Positions 1 to 10,923 of a stretch of DNA of 43,462 bases are shown here, piece by piece. Within the stretch, counting starts at the first letter, position 1, and each line of letters begins with the position of its first letter. Under the pieces are notes generated by a model. The model was not told the origin of the DNA and did not search any database. It saw nothing but the letters and a program-made list of their open reading frames with translations. Position numbers and translations under genes: made by a program. Origin of the DNA: Bradyrhizobium sp. (lineage in GTDB: Bacteria > Pseudomonadota > Alphaproteobacteria > Rhizobiales > Xanthobacteraceae); the NCBI RefSeq assembly GCF_016462955.1, contig NZ_JAEMSD010000009.1:1-43462 (forward strand). Direction: 5' to 3'.

Positions 1-60
1 CACGGTCGATCATCGCTTTGCGCTCAGCAATCCCGCCTTGGTGAGCGCTCCTTCTGAAAA
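1..60 (-). pseudogene. IS3-family OrfA C-terminal fragment (…FSEGALTKAGLLSAKR*), followed by the overlapping OrfB start
   Basis: Reverse-strand translation of 1-60 gives FSEGALTKAGLLSAKR*, typical of the end of IS3/IS407-type OrfA; ATGATCGACCG overlaps the stop. Confidence 0.75.
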
Positions 61-1672
61 CTATGCGCGGCGCTGCGTTCCCCCTGTGGGATAGAAACGC
101 CGACGCTAGATTGCCGACCGGAAGGGAGCGGCCGACACTATTTTTGTGGCACGTGACCCCGTTAAAAGACCTGGTCCAAGGGTTGTTGCGCACTTGAGAG
201 TGGTGACGTCACTCGGCGATCCCGTTTAGGAATCTGACCAATAGCGCAGCCCAGCCCTTCCGCGGCCGTCAGCAGGAGGATTGGAGATGAACCCCAAAAG
301 ATCGAAGTTGAGGAACGGTGGTAAGATGCCAATGGTGCACCCGAACGCGGCTGCCATCGACGTTGGAGCGACTATGCACATGGCTGCCGTGAGGCCAGAT
401 CGCGCACCGGAGCCAGTCCGCAGCTTCGGTACCTTCACGGCCGATCTGCATCGGCTGGTCGACTGGTTTACTGAATTCGGCGTCGAGACCGTAGTCATGG
501 AATCGTCCAGCGTCTACTGGATTCCGATTTTTGAGCTTCTCGATGCCCGGGGCTTTACCGTGTTTCTTGTCAACGCGCGCGATGCCAAGCACGTGCCGGG
601 GCGCAAGACCGATGTCAGCGATGCGCAATGGCTGCAGCGACCCCATTCATTCGGGCTGCTGCTGCGGGCCAGCTTTCGGCCCAAAGGGCAGATTGCCGAG
701 CTGCGAGCGTACGTGCGTCAGCGCGAGCGCCTGCTGGAGTACGCGGCCTCACACATGCAGCATATGCAGAAGGGCCTTGACGGAGATGATTCTTCAGCTG
801 CACCACGTCGTCACCGACATCACCGGTGCGACCGGCCTGCGTATGATACGCGCGACCCTTGCCGGCGAGCGCGATCCTGAGGCGCTAGCGTGCTTGCCAT
901 TACAGCTGCCACTCCAGCGCCGAGACGATCGCGAAGGCACTCACCGGAAGCTACCGCGCCGAGCATCTGTTTGCGCTCGAGCAGGCACTTGCGCTTTACG
1001 ACGCCTACCACGAGACGGCATCTGCTTGCGACGCCCGGATCGAAGCCGTGTTGAAGGAACTGAGCATCCATCGCGGTCATGGCCGTGGACCGGCGCCGCG
1101 GGCCTCGCGGCGTCGGAATCGAACCGATCAGGCGAACGCTCTAGCTTTCGACGTCCGCGAGGCGCTGTTCGCGTTGCTCGGAAAGGACATCACCACGATC
1201 GACGGCCTCCGCTCTTACCTCTCGCTGAAGCTCATCGCTGAATGCGGCGACGACCTCTCGCCGTAGCCAAGTGCAAAGCATTTTACCTCCTGGCTCGGAT
1301 TGCGCCGAGCAACAAGGTCTCCGGCCGCAGAATGCTCTCGTCCCGAACGCGTCGATCCGGCGGCACGGCAGCGGCACTTCAGCGCTTTGCTTCCGTGACC
1401 GTGGGTCGTACACACACCTCGCTCGGCGCCTTCTATAGACGGCTCTCAGCGCGCATCGGCAAGGCCAAGGCCGTGACCGCCACGGCCCGCAAGATCGCTG
1501 TTCTATTCTACAACGCTGTGCGATACGGAATGGACTATGTCGATCCCGGGGCCTCGTCCTACGAGACGCGTTACCGGACGCGCGTGGTCAACAATTTGCA
1601 TCGGCGTGCCAAGGCATTCGGCTCTGTTCTCCAGCCCTTGGAGCCGAAAGTAGGTGCTGCCGTTTCTTAGGA
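61..1672 (+). mobile_element. IS110-family insertion sequence, degenerate, inserted in IS3 orfA
   Basis: Encodes IS110-type DEDD N-terminus and C-terminal transposase domain; flanked on both sides by the two halves of an IS3 orfA. Confidence 0.75.
281..1670 (+). pseudogene. IS110-family transposase, frameshifted
   Basis: ORF 281-880 (AAIDVGATMHMAAVRP…VMESSSVYWIPIFELL…GRKTDVSDAQWLQ) and ORF 1242-1670 (YLLARIAPSNKVSGRRMLSSRTRRSGG…FYRRLSARIGKAKAVTATARKIAVLFYNAVRYG) are two halves of one transposase in different frames. Confidence 0.85.
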
Positions 1673-1943
1673 ATCGTTCTCCCGCGTCAGCTCCCCGATC
1701 TTGGCTGCAGCGACTTCACGTCGATGGTGGGCTCGGCGATCCGACTCCCATTGCCCTGGCCGAACACATCGGCAGCTGCGCCTTCCACGATGTGATCTGA
1801 TTGAGGTGAACGTCGAAGTGCTCTGCCAGTTGCGCCAGCGTGCGGTCACCTTTGACGGCGGCAAGCGCCACCTTCGCCTTGAAAGCCGCAGTGTGGTTCC
1901 GCCGCGCTCGTCTGCCCATCGTCTCTCCTGATTCGCGGGTCAA
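1673..1943 (-). pseudogene. IS3-family transposase OrfA N-terminal fragment, frameshifted
   Basis: MGRRARRNHTAAFKAKVALAAVKGDRTLAQLAEHFDVHLNQITSWKAQL then KIGELTRENDS in another frame. Confidence 0.8.
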
Positions 1944-2004
1944 TCTTGCCCGCCGTCAGGCAGAAACTCCACTTATCGCGCTGTTCAGATTTGCGGGACC
2001 AGCT

Positions 2005-2268
2005 CAAGGTATCAGATCGACTCGCGGTGGGCGGCCTCGCTTGGCGTCATCTATTTCTCGGATTCGTCCGCCTCGTCCGACGACACCGTGCGGCTGCCTG
2101 GCTTCTGGCGGTTTGACGCCGGCCTGTTCGCCAAGATCGACGAGACCTGGAGCGCGCAGCTCAACGTCGAGAACATCTTCAACAAAGGCTACTGGGCAAC
2201 CGCCGACGGCAACAACAACATCTCGCCGGGACAGGGGCGCAGGATCCGCCTCGCGCTTCTAAAGTGGT
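2005..2268 (+). pseudogene. TonB-dependent receptor C-terminal fragment
   Basis: DSRWAASLGVIYFSDSSASSDDTVRLPGFWRFDAGLFAKIDETWSAQLNVENIFNKGYWATADGNNNISPGQGRRIRLALLKWF; beta-barrel C-terminal pattern, no N-terminus. Confidence 0.7.
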
Positions 2269-2626
2269 TCTTTCGTAAGCGATCCTTCCGTTGGTTCTGG
2301 CCGCCTGATCTCGTGCTTCAGCGCGGAAGATTCCCAAACCACCGATCCGTCCTCGGCCACTATGATCGGATCGCTGAATAGGGGATTATTTCCTACCATG
2401 CGGGAGACCTGCATCGCGGATTGGTTATTTGGGTGATATTCGCAGCGCAATAACGAAACCTGATAAGCTTCATTCGATCGCTGCAACAGAGGTCCGTCCG
2501 AATATACGAGAAATACCGGACCGAACTCTGGTCGCCGTTGCGCGAGGCGAAGAAGCTCTTCGCAAGCGAGCGGTGCACTTGGAACCGTATGCGGCGGGGC
2601 GCGACGGAATGACAAGGGGACTGGCT

Positions 2627-3599
2627 ATGAAAATGAGGGCCTTGTTGGCAACGGCGCTGGCAATGGTATCGGGGGCGGCACTGGCGGCGGACTTGCCGGT
2701 CAAGGCGGCCAAGGCGCCACCAGCGCCTGCATTCGACCCCTGGGACATCGCGTTCGGCAGCGCGATCATGAACGACTACATCTTCCGCGGCGTCACTCAG
2801 TCCAATCACAAGCCTTCGGTCGCGTTACAACGTGACCAAGGATCTGCAGCTTTATGTGGGTCTTTCCGGCGAGAGTATCTCATTCACCAACCGGCCCGCT
2901 GCTGAGATTGACATCTACGGTGGCATTCGGCCCACGTTCGGCGCGTTCGCTTTCGACTTTGGCGTTTGGGGTTATTTGTATCCCGGCGGAACCTGTTTTT
3001 ACGGCGCGGCAGCGGATTTTTCAGGCAAGCCTCTGAGCGCTGAATGCGCAGCCAACGCGGTGCCCAATGGCAACGTCATGAAGAAGGACGTCAGCTTTTT
3101 GGAGGTCTACGGCAAGGTCAACTACACCGTTAACGAGAGCTGGCAGTTTGGCCTGAATGAATACTATTCGCCCAGCTTCTTGAACTCCGGCGCCTGGGGC
3201 AACTACGCGTCGATTACCGGCAAATATACCGCGCCAAGCACACTGTTCGGCAGCAGCGGCATTGGCATGTACGTATCCGGCGAGTTCGGCAGGCAATGGT
3301 TCGGTACGACCGACTCCTTTTACGGCGTGCCCGCTTCCCCATTTGGCATCCACTATGCCGACTACAACACCTGGAACATTGGTGTCGGCTTAACGTACAA
3401 GGTCTTCACGCTGGACCTTCGTTATTCCGACACCAACCTCTCGAAGGGCAATTGCAACGCGTTTACCGGCGACTACACCGCCAAGTTTGACGGCAGTTTT
3501 ACGCTCATCAATCCCACCGGCGTTGGCTCGAACTGGTGCGGTGCCGCCGGTATTGTCAGGCTGTCGGCTGACCTAACGGCAGTCACCAGTCTTAAATAG
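2627..3599 (+). pseudogene. TorF-like/TIGR02001-type putative porin, one frameshift near 2825-2835
   Basis: Signal peptide MKMRALLATALAMVSGAALAADLPVKAAK, …NDYIFRGVTQSNHKPSVA, then frame change to RYNVTKDLQLYVGLSGESISFTNRPAAEIDIYGGIRPTFGAFAFDFGVWGYLYPGG…. Confidence 0.75.
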
Positions 3600-3622
3600 C
3601 GCGACCAAATATCTAAAAGCAC

Positions 3623-3655
3623 GGGCGGCAGACCGAGTCTGCCGCCCTATATTTT
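3623..3655 (+). terminator. Rho-independent terminator of the porin gene
   Basis: GGGCGGCAGAC-cga-GTCTGCCGCCC (11-bp perfect stem) followed by TATATTTT, 24 nt after the stop. Confidence 0.85.
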
Positions 3656-3855
3656 GTGGGCATTTCAAGCAAATCTCGGCCGTAGTCGCTCGTAGCCGCG
3701 CCTCGTCTAGCTAAATTGGCCGCGCGGCCTGCCAGTTCTGGCGCACCATCGCCGCGATCCGGCTACGCGGATCCGCCGGATAAAGTTGTCCCTTTTTCGC
3801 CCAGTGGATTTGGCAACATCTCGTCCCAAGGTTTGCGACGACGGTCTGCGGCATT

Positions 3856-6353
3856 CTATCTGTTCCGGGCGACGCTACCGGCTTCCACAGCGGCGATTGA
3901 GCGGCGCAGTCTCGTGATGAGCTCGGCACTGTTGGGGAGAGATTTTTCCTCGGCATCTAGACTCTTGCGGAAGCCGCGCAGCTTCAGCGCAAGGATCCTA
4001 TTGCGCTGGTGCTCGATATCCAGTCTCGCCGAGTTGCAGACGATGTCGATCAATCGATCCAACGCGTGTAGGCGCCCAAGCAAATAGTCGTTCTCGCGAT
4101 AGCCTCGCGAAAAGAATGCGGCGAAATGCCGGAAGCCGATGCCTCTGAGAGCGGTGCTGCCGCTGAATTCCGACAGAGTCGTAGAATCTGCGGGCTGATG
4201 CGATCGACCAGAATCTCGTGAAGTTCTCCCGTTTCCCGCCATGGCATCATCGGAAAAGTCAAGACGTCCCAAAACGGAAATCCGAGATAGTCGACCAGAA
4301 CCTCATGGCGCATCTCCGGCAGCCATTGGCGTGCATCGCAACCGGCCAGCAGCGCGTCGATATCGCCGGTTCGGGAATTCAGATCAATCTCCTCGCTTAA
4401 GCGCTCGATCAAATCGTCCACGGCTTTCCCATGCTGCCGTACGAAGTGGAGTGCGTAGGCCTTCAATTTTTCCGGGTCAGCGCCAGCTGGCGCCGAACGA
4501 AACAGATCTTCAACAAGGTCTCGGGTCGCGGGCTTGAAGATGGCAATATCGGTGCGGCGGTTCAGATCCTCGAGGCAGTTGTAGAGGTGCCGCTTGAGCT
4601 GATCGATCGCCTTCCAGTGATGATCCGTAAAGGGCATTCGATCAGCAAGCTGATAGAGACGGTTAAGGCCCTCGATCAGGAAGTGCAGGCGGCGCTTGCG
4701 GTAATCGACGTCGAACTCCAGCAACAGCTTTGCCCACGGTGGCAGGCGCTCGGCCATGGTAGCCGTTTCCCAACTATCCGCTGCGCTATGGTGGGCACTG
4801 TAGACGGCCCCCGTCTCCACCGCCCAAACGTCGATGGCTTCCGCGATCACGCGTGCGAATTGAGATTGCGCGGGAACGCCGCGAAGGCCAGCGAACAGGT
4901 TGGCGATGAAGGCGCGAAATCCGAGGCCAGCTTCAGGCGAATATAGCCTTCGTAAGCGAAGCCGGCCCCGGTTACGACCTGCGTCTTGATCTGTTCGCGC
5001 CATGACCGGATGAGCTCGGATCCGATCGGCTGGTCCGGCCGCGTACCGATAATCCGGTCTACGAGTTGGCTGATGTTCGGTCTCGCATTCCCGATGATCT
5101 CGCGCAATGGTCTGATCCGATCGTTGAAATCGGTGATCCAGTTGAGCTCGTCCGCAACCGGGTCGGCGCTCGGCAAGTCGGACAATGCGCCCCTCAGCGT
5201 GGAGAAGAAGCCAGAAGATCGCGCCGGACGGATGTCGTGGACCAGGTTGGATCAGGATCAATGTAGACCAGACGCCGGTCCACCGCGCGATAGGCCGGTC
5301 GATCTCGGATCGCGGCAATCGCCTGCCGAAACGGCCGGTTGCTGAGCACGCTGCCGTCGATGAAATAGACACCGGTCGGATCGACATTCATGCGGAAGTA
5401 AGGCGCGAAATTTTGTGCAAGGAATGCCGCGCGGCGAGGCCAGTCGATCGCATTGCGGGCGACGAAGTCGTCCATTTCCCTGATCTGGGTCGGCGGAAAG
5501 GCGCCGGGAAAGGATGATGTGGCGCGAGCGGCGAACGCGAGGGTCGGCGCATTCCCCGGGCCGAAGTCGCTCCGGATTTCTCCGTTTGGTTGCTTGCGGT
5601 AGCCAAAGTGCAGAGTATGGCGGTGTTCGCGCTCGTGGATGATGGGCGGGTCGTGAACCTGAATAGACTGCTCGTAGCCGTAATAGTCCGTTACCGGAAT
5701 GTAGAGGTCGAGGCCGTGACCCGGCGGGAGCAATGACCTGGTCTCATTTTGCCAATCGACCATTCCGGTGACGGCATTATACATGAGCTCGGACACTCGT
5801 GAGCCGCTGAAGGGCGGTCTGAACCATCGAGAACGCAGGAAGAGCGATAGGTTGCGCCGCACTTCTCGATCCTTGATGGGCTCCCAGAAGCCTGTTGCTC
5901 CCATGAGCCAAATGACGGGCTTGAGGATGAACTTGCTTGCCGCGCTGGCGGGGCATCCGGAGCGAGCAGCGAGTCGAGATCGGCGTGATTGAGCCACAGG
6001 TCGCGCAGCGGCCCCATGGGCAGATCGTGGCTCAGTGCACGCGTCAGCATGGCGCCATTGATGCCGCCAGCCGAAGCGCCGGCGATGACATCGACAATGA
6101 CCCGCAGTTCGAGTATCTGTCCAATATCCTGGAGCAATTCGAAATAGATTTCGTCGCTGTCATATTCCGGATTATCGCGGGAAAACCTGTCAAAACATTT
6201 CGCCGCCGATCGCTCAGAGCGGTCCACGATGGAATGGAGGGCGGCCGATGCGCGAACCAGCTTGAGAATCTCCCTGCTGATTCCGTACATGTAGATTGTA
6301 AGCGAAACGCCCCCGAAACAGACAAGCGCTATGCGGAGCTCTTTCTCTTTCAA
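3856..6353 (-). pseudogene. Patatin-like phospholipase (patatin-related, DUF3376-type), multiple frameshifts
   Basis: MKEKELRIALVCFGGVSLTIYMYGISREILKLVRAS…VDVIAGASAGGINGAMLTRALS (G-x-S-x-G) followed by homologous segments in successive different frames down to about 3860. Confidence 0.8.
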
Positions 6354-6733
6354 GGTGACCGGTCCTTTCGCGCAAGGTGACTGCGCTGAATTGCGCTCAC
6401 CAAGACTGCGGCTACATCTTGGCGACGTGCAGCGGAGAGTTGGCAGTATGCATCCTGCAGCCGATCAACTTCAATGGCCTCTCACTCGTGAGAGAGTATG
6501 GTGCGAGCTCGGAGGCCTCGCACAATTTGCCCAGCGGGTCGTCGTTCGCGGTGATGTTCACGGCGATGTACCGTTGGGCAGCTGATGGCACCGACACTTC
6601 GCGCGAAAGACCTGGAGGCCCAACCCGCAGGACAGGAGGGTGATTCGGATTTCCTCAATTGAACGAAACGGAGAGAAATCCGACTTTTCGACCGTGCCGC
6701 TTCCGAGATGCATGAAGGCTAATGGCATTCTGT

Positions 6734-7365
6734 CTATATTGCTGGTCGAAAGAACGTTTGGGATGGCGAGCTCGTTGCCGGCTTGGGGCAAGGACCGGAG
6801 TTCGGAAAGCTCGTCGAATGTCCCAGGTCAGACCGGGAGCGCGCGTTGGCATGCACGGCAAGATGCATCTTGTGCAGCGCGAAGTAATGAGACTGAAACG
6901 TCAGCTCCGGCGTTGAGTACGGATCGGCATTCTGCTTCAGCGGTAACCGGATGTTAAATCCAATTGAGAGGACGCCGACTTCCTTCCTGCGCGCCTCGAT
7001 CAGCCGCCTCCATGATTCCGGACCTCCGCCGGTCGCGATCACATTGTCACGGATCCCGCCATTTGCGGTGAGCGCTCCGCCAGGTTGCGCTGCAAGGTTA
7101 GAATCGACGAGCTCGCTCATACCAAAACGCATGCCTTCCCAATCATCATCTCGCACGCGCACAGATCTGAAATCCAAGATTGTGGATCGTATCCCCAAAC
7201 GCGAGGCGCCTCTTCCGCCTTTGCGTACTCCAGCAACAAGCGAACGCGGCGCATCGAGGCGCCACGAAGAACCTCCTGATTCAAGGCGGGCGGGATATAA
7301 GCACTCAAATTCTGCTGGATCGCACCCGATGAGGAGGCGCTATCGGCGGGCCTGAGCTCCCTCAC
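6734..7365 (-). pseudogene. LOG-family (TIGR00730, lysine-decarboxylase-like Rossmann) protein remnant
   Basis: VRLLLEYAKAEEAPRVWG / IRSTILDFRSVRVR…NVIATGGGPESWRRLIEARRKEVGVLSIGFNIRLPLKQNADPYSTPELTFQSHYFALHKMHLAV, spread over frames. Confidence 0.7.
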
Positions 7366-7379
7366 AAACGCTTCTGTAA

Positions 7380-7415
7380 AATTAATCGCCCTGCTTCAGT
7401 CGGACCGAAGCAGGG
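7380..7415 (-). terminator. Rho-independent terminator-like hairpin downstream of the 7441-7734 gene
   Basis: CCCTGCTTC-agtcggacc-GAAGCAGGG (9-bp stem, 7389-7415); T-rich (TTAATTTT) after the stem on the minus strand. Confidence 0.65.
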
Positions 7416-7440
7416 TCGGGCGGATCTGGATTGATCCCGC

Positions 7441-7734
7441 TCACTTCTTGTCGGAGGGGCCTTGCCCCATATTTCCATGCTTCTTCATATCGCCGTGGTC
7501 TTTCATCATTTTCTGGCCCATTTCCTCCCCCTTGTGACCGTGCTCCATTCCCTTCATCGGCATCGAGTTGTTGCCTGACCGTTGCGATGTGTCCGAACCG
7601 GCTCCCGATTGCTGGGGCTGAGCAGGAGGCTGCTGGTTGCTGGGCTGAGATTGGGCCATTGCTCCGCCCGCCGACACGGCGAAAGCCAAGACCACCGTCG
7701 CGGAAAGGAGGAGACTCGAAATGCGCTTATTCAT
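7441..7734 (-). CDS. Small secreted Met/His-rich protein (putative periplasmic metal/copper binding)
   Basis: Signal peptide MNKRISSLLLSATVVLAFAVSAGGAMAQ then Q/P-rich and MPMKGMEHGHKGEEMGQKMMKDHGDMKKHGNMGQG. Confidence 0.75.
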   Translation of the reverse strand: MNKRISSLLLSATVVLAFAVSAGGAMAQSQPSNQQPPAQPQQSGAGSDTSQRSGNNSMPMKGMEHGHKGEEMGQKMMKDHGDMKKHGNMGQGPSDKK

Positions 7735-7810
7735 GGGAAGCCTCGTCGTTGTGAGTTGGAGGACCGATGCTCGGAAAGTCCGGTTCTAGATCGCTGGCTC
7801 GCGGGTTAGA

Positions 7811-7824
7811 TTGGTCCAGCTCAA
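7811..7824 (-). promoter_or_regulatory. Weak FNR/FixK-like dyad (TTGAGCTGGACCAA on minus strand)
   Basis: Two mismatches to TTGAT-N4-ATCAA; centre about 83 bp upstream of the 7734 start. Confidence 0.35.
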
Positions 7825-7932
7825 CCACCGATCTAGGATAGGCAGTAGAGTATCTCCATGTCAAAATGGCGACTTTCGCTGGCTGCGGATGGATTCGGGG
7901 CCGGCGACCACGCTGTTGCAAGGGAGGGAAAA

Positions 7933-8211
7933 ATGCGCCTGTTCTTGGTGGCGTTCTTCGCATTATCAACTGGCCCAACCCACGCTCATGCACAAGAGAA
8001 AACCAAACAGCCTGTGTCGTCTTGTAGCTATATTCTGCGCAACGGGGATTCATATGTCCTGCCCGCAGGTGAAGCTCTTTGCTGGCGGGTGCCAGCGCCT
8101 TCTTACAAGGAATACACGCTGCTAACTTGTGAATCGCCGCCGTCGATGCAGGAGATCGCCCGGGTGAAACCAGGCGATCCTCGATGCAAGAAATACGAGG
8201 AACGACAATAG
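7933..8211 (+). CDS. Small secreted hypothetical protein
   Basis: MRLFLVAFFALSTGPTHAHAQEKTKQPVSSCSYILRNGDSYVLPAGEALCWRVP…; signal peptide; start chosen inside ORF 7858-8211. Confidence 0.55.
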   Translation: MRLFLVAFFALSTGPTHAHAQEKTKQPVSSCSYILRNGDSYVLPAGEALCWRVPAPSYKEYTLLTCESPPSMQEIARVKPGDPRCKKYEERQ

Positions 8212-9036
8212 ATCTCGGCCCGATGACGGCAACGATCTCCACCAGCTCGCGCGTTGGCGAAGGGGCGTTCGGAGGTGAACGTTGTGGACAATACGATCCA
8301 GGGCGGCGTCGCCGACAGTAGGCTCTCACCGAACACGCCGGAGTACCCCTATTCTTGAGCGGGTCGTCTCTCACGTCACGACCATTGACCCGCATCATTT
8401 TCTGTGTGGGCACTGGCTTGCAGTGCTGAAGGAGCAGTCGGGGCGCGGTTCCGCCTATGTCATTGTCGCGCTGCCGGACGGGCGGCCGCGGGTGTGGTTC
8501 GGCAAAATGACGATCGCGAAGGGATCGCAATCTCATGTCTTCGAGGTCCAGGTTCGGCCCGCCACAGATTGCCATCCGTCAGGGTCCGTGCTGATCAGCG
8601 ATCTAAGTGGACAGATCGACTACCCGAATAGCGACACCCGCCTGATTAGCGCTTTGGCCATCTATGCCAATGGAGCTTCGTGGGACCTCCCAAATGGCGG
8701 CTCAATCAGCTACGACGCCGCGCGCATCTCGCTAACGCACCGACCGCATATGGGAGCTGGTCATCATCGATCTCGCTGTTTTCATCCCCGATTGCCTGCG
8801 GGATTTTTCAAGCGGCATCCATCCCTCGCGGGATCGCTGCTCGTTCGGTGCCTTCTGCGCGTTTCTGGTTGCGCGTTGGCAGGAGATGTGAGGGCTTCCC
8901 GCTGATCCACTTCCTTTCGGGGCTGGCTGCAGTCACTGCCTCCGGGCCGCTCCCCATCGATGCCCGGAGAGTCGTACATCTGTATCGATACCGGCTTGGC
9001 CGCATCTTCGAAGACGACAGAGTCGTGAAATCTCGA

Positions 9037-9276
9037 TCAAACCGAGCTTGCTTGCCCATGAGGGAACCTTGACCGGGCGGTCGGCTCTAAACAGAGATCG
9101 CCGAAGCAAGGAATAAGCAGCGGGACGAGGCCCGCCAGAATGCCCAGCCCGAAGAGCGAAAAAGCCACGTTGATCCAGAGATGGTGGGCACCTGCCGGAA
9201 TATGCTCTCCTAGCGCAAGCGTGACGAGCCCAACGGCAATTCCAGCCAGACAGATTACTATGCCCGCTCGATCCAT
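9037..9276 (-). CDS. Small hypothetical membrane protein
   Basis: MDRAGIVICLAGIAVGLVTLALGEHIPAGAHHLWINVAFSLFGLGILAGLVPLLIPCF; two hydrophobic segments. Confidence 0.5.
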   Translation of the reverse strand: MDRAGIVICLAGIAVGLVTLALGEHIPAGAHHLWINVAFSLFGLGILAGLVPLLIPCFGDLCLEPTARSRFPHGQASSV

Positions 9277-9368
9277 AGGGCGGCTCCGCAAACGTCCATA
9301 GTGCAACGGACGGCCTCGCGCCTGGAAGGTCATCAAAAGCACACTAAAGCCAAGCCGAACGAATCGCC

Positions 9369-9382
9369 TTGATCTGGCGCAA
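9369..9382 (+). promoter_or_regulatory. Degenerate FNR/FixK-like dyad TTGATCTGGCGCAA
   Basis: Left half perfect, right half 3/5; 62 bp upstream of the 9444 ATG. Confidence 0.35.
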
Positions 9383-9443
9383 GAGCAAGCATCCGCATTC
9401 AGCCTTAAATATCGAGACCTGCTCACAGGAGAAGTCCATTTTC

Positions 9444-9857
9444 ATGAGCGTGCCGAATAGCATTCGCTTGCCTCGTCGAGGCCATGTATTATCTGCAAAG
9501 GCGCTTCTAGCGACTGTCACGCTGGCTAATCTGTCGCTCACAACAGGATCTGTTTGGGCGGCATCGTGCCAAGACGAAATCAGCCGCTACGAAAGCGTAT
9601 TGGACGATTTGTCGCGACGCAACGCGCTCGCTCATCAGTCTCTTCGTGCTCAAATGCATCGGCAGCCAACCATGAGATCCGTAGCGGAAGCAGACTTGCT
9701 GGCGAAACTCGACGAACAGCACGGCCGTGCCGCCTTGGAACGTGCTCGATTGGCTGCGGCCGAAGGCGACAGCGAGCGATGCCTCGCCGCTTTGTCGACC
9801 GCGCGACGTCACCCTCACGAGGAGCAACTGATGCGTGAACCTTCGACACAACGTTAA
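9444..9857 (+). CDS. Secreted hypothetical protein
   Basis: MSVPNSIRLPRRGHVLSAKALLATVTLANLSLTTGSVWAASCQDEISRYESVLDDLSRRN…; signal peptide, helical body. Confidence 0.6.
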   Translation: MSVPNSIRLPRRGHVLSAKALLATVTLANLSLTTGSVWAASCQDEISRYESVLDDLSRRNALAHQSLRAQMHRQPTMRSVAEADLLAKLDEQHGRAALERARLAAAEGDSERCLAALSTARRHPHEEQLMREPSTQR

Positions 9858-9963
9858 TCCTTTTCTACAACGGGAAGCGCCATGACAGACCCATTCGTGC
9901 CTTCGTTGAGAGTGCGGAAGCCAAAATGATGGAAGTGCTCGCGACGCGCGTCGACGGCGTGGG

Positions 9964-9977
9964 TTGATTTGGATCAA
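9964..9977 (+). promoter_or_regulatory. FNR/FixK-type box TTGATTTGGATCAA
   Basis: Perfect TTGAT-N4-ATCAA dyad upstream of the copper-binding protein gene. Confidence 0.7.
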
Positions 9978-10135
9978 TATTGCGTTCACGGCATAAGCTT
10001 TGATATGTGAAGCGTTTTTCTTTTGTGAATGTTCTACTTACAAGCGTCTAATCGACTAAGTGCTTGAATTTGGATGTGACATTCAGATTTGACATTTTTC
10101 GAGCCAAGCAGTCATGCAAGCAGAAGGAAGATCGG

Positions 10136-10591
10136 ATGTTTGACCGTCGCCAGCTTCTCGGAGCCTCTACTTTCATCGCGGCAGTCAGCGCCGTCTCAGG
10201 GGCAGTGTTTGCCCAAGGACCAGATCACGGAGCGATGCCAGGAATGGCGGCCGGTAACATGACGCGAGAAGGCTGCATAGAGATATGTCTCAAATCCCAT
10301 CGTATGTGTCTTGAGACTGCACGGTACTGCACTGAAATGGGGGGAGCTCACGTCGGTGCTGCGCATCTCGCTCTCCTGCTCGATTGCGCGGAGATGTGTC
10401 AGACCACCGCGAATTCCTTACTCCGCTTTTCGCCGGAGCACGGCGTCATTTGCGGTGCATGCGCCCAATTGTGTGAGGCCTGCGCGAAGGATTGCGATGC
10501 GATCGCCGGTGACGATCGAATGGCGCGCTGTGCAGCGACATGTCGCGAGTGCGCGCAGGATTGCCGCGGGATGGTGAACATGAAGCTATGA
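10136..10591 (+). CDS. Tat-exported four-helix-bundle Cys-rich copper-binding protein (Csp1-like/DUF326-type)
   Basis: MFDRRQLLGASTFIAAVSAVSG Tat-like signal; CIEICLKSHRMCLETARYC, LDCAEMCQTTAN, CGACAQLCEACAKDC, CAATCRECAQDC pattern. Confidence 0.85.
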   Translation: MFDRRQLLGASTFIAAVSAVSGAVFAQGPDHGAMPGMAAGNMTREGCIEICLKSHRMCLETARYCTEMGGAHVGAAHLALLLDCAEMCQTTANSLLRFSPEHGVICGACAQLCEACAKDCDAIAGDDRMARCAATCRECAQDCRGMVNMKL

Positions 10592-10923
10592 ATTGGAAGA
10601 CGTTGCGGAAAGCAGGCCGTGCGCAACCAGGCGATCGACCGCGAGTGGCCCTAGCCATCAGATCGGTACTTCGGACTTTGTACAGCCCGCCATCGTGCAA
10701 TCCGACGCCTCATTTGTGGCAGACGCTTAGGCGTAAATCGACCAGCCGATGGCGTTGCCGATGCGCCATGACGGGCTCATGCGCGTCATCGTTTGAGCGC
10801 GGCGGTCGAAAGTGGTAGAAGAGCTCTCGACGGTTCGAGGGAGCATGCCGGCGGAGTGGTTTGCCTATTCACCGCGGGCGCATGTCGCTTGATCCACGTA
10901 ACCAGACTCACGAACGATCGGCC

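Noticed and set aside
8385-8398. FNR-like TTGACCCGCATCAT
   Set aside because: One mismatch, but it lies inside a long ORF (8282-8905) and does not precede a convincing gene start.
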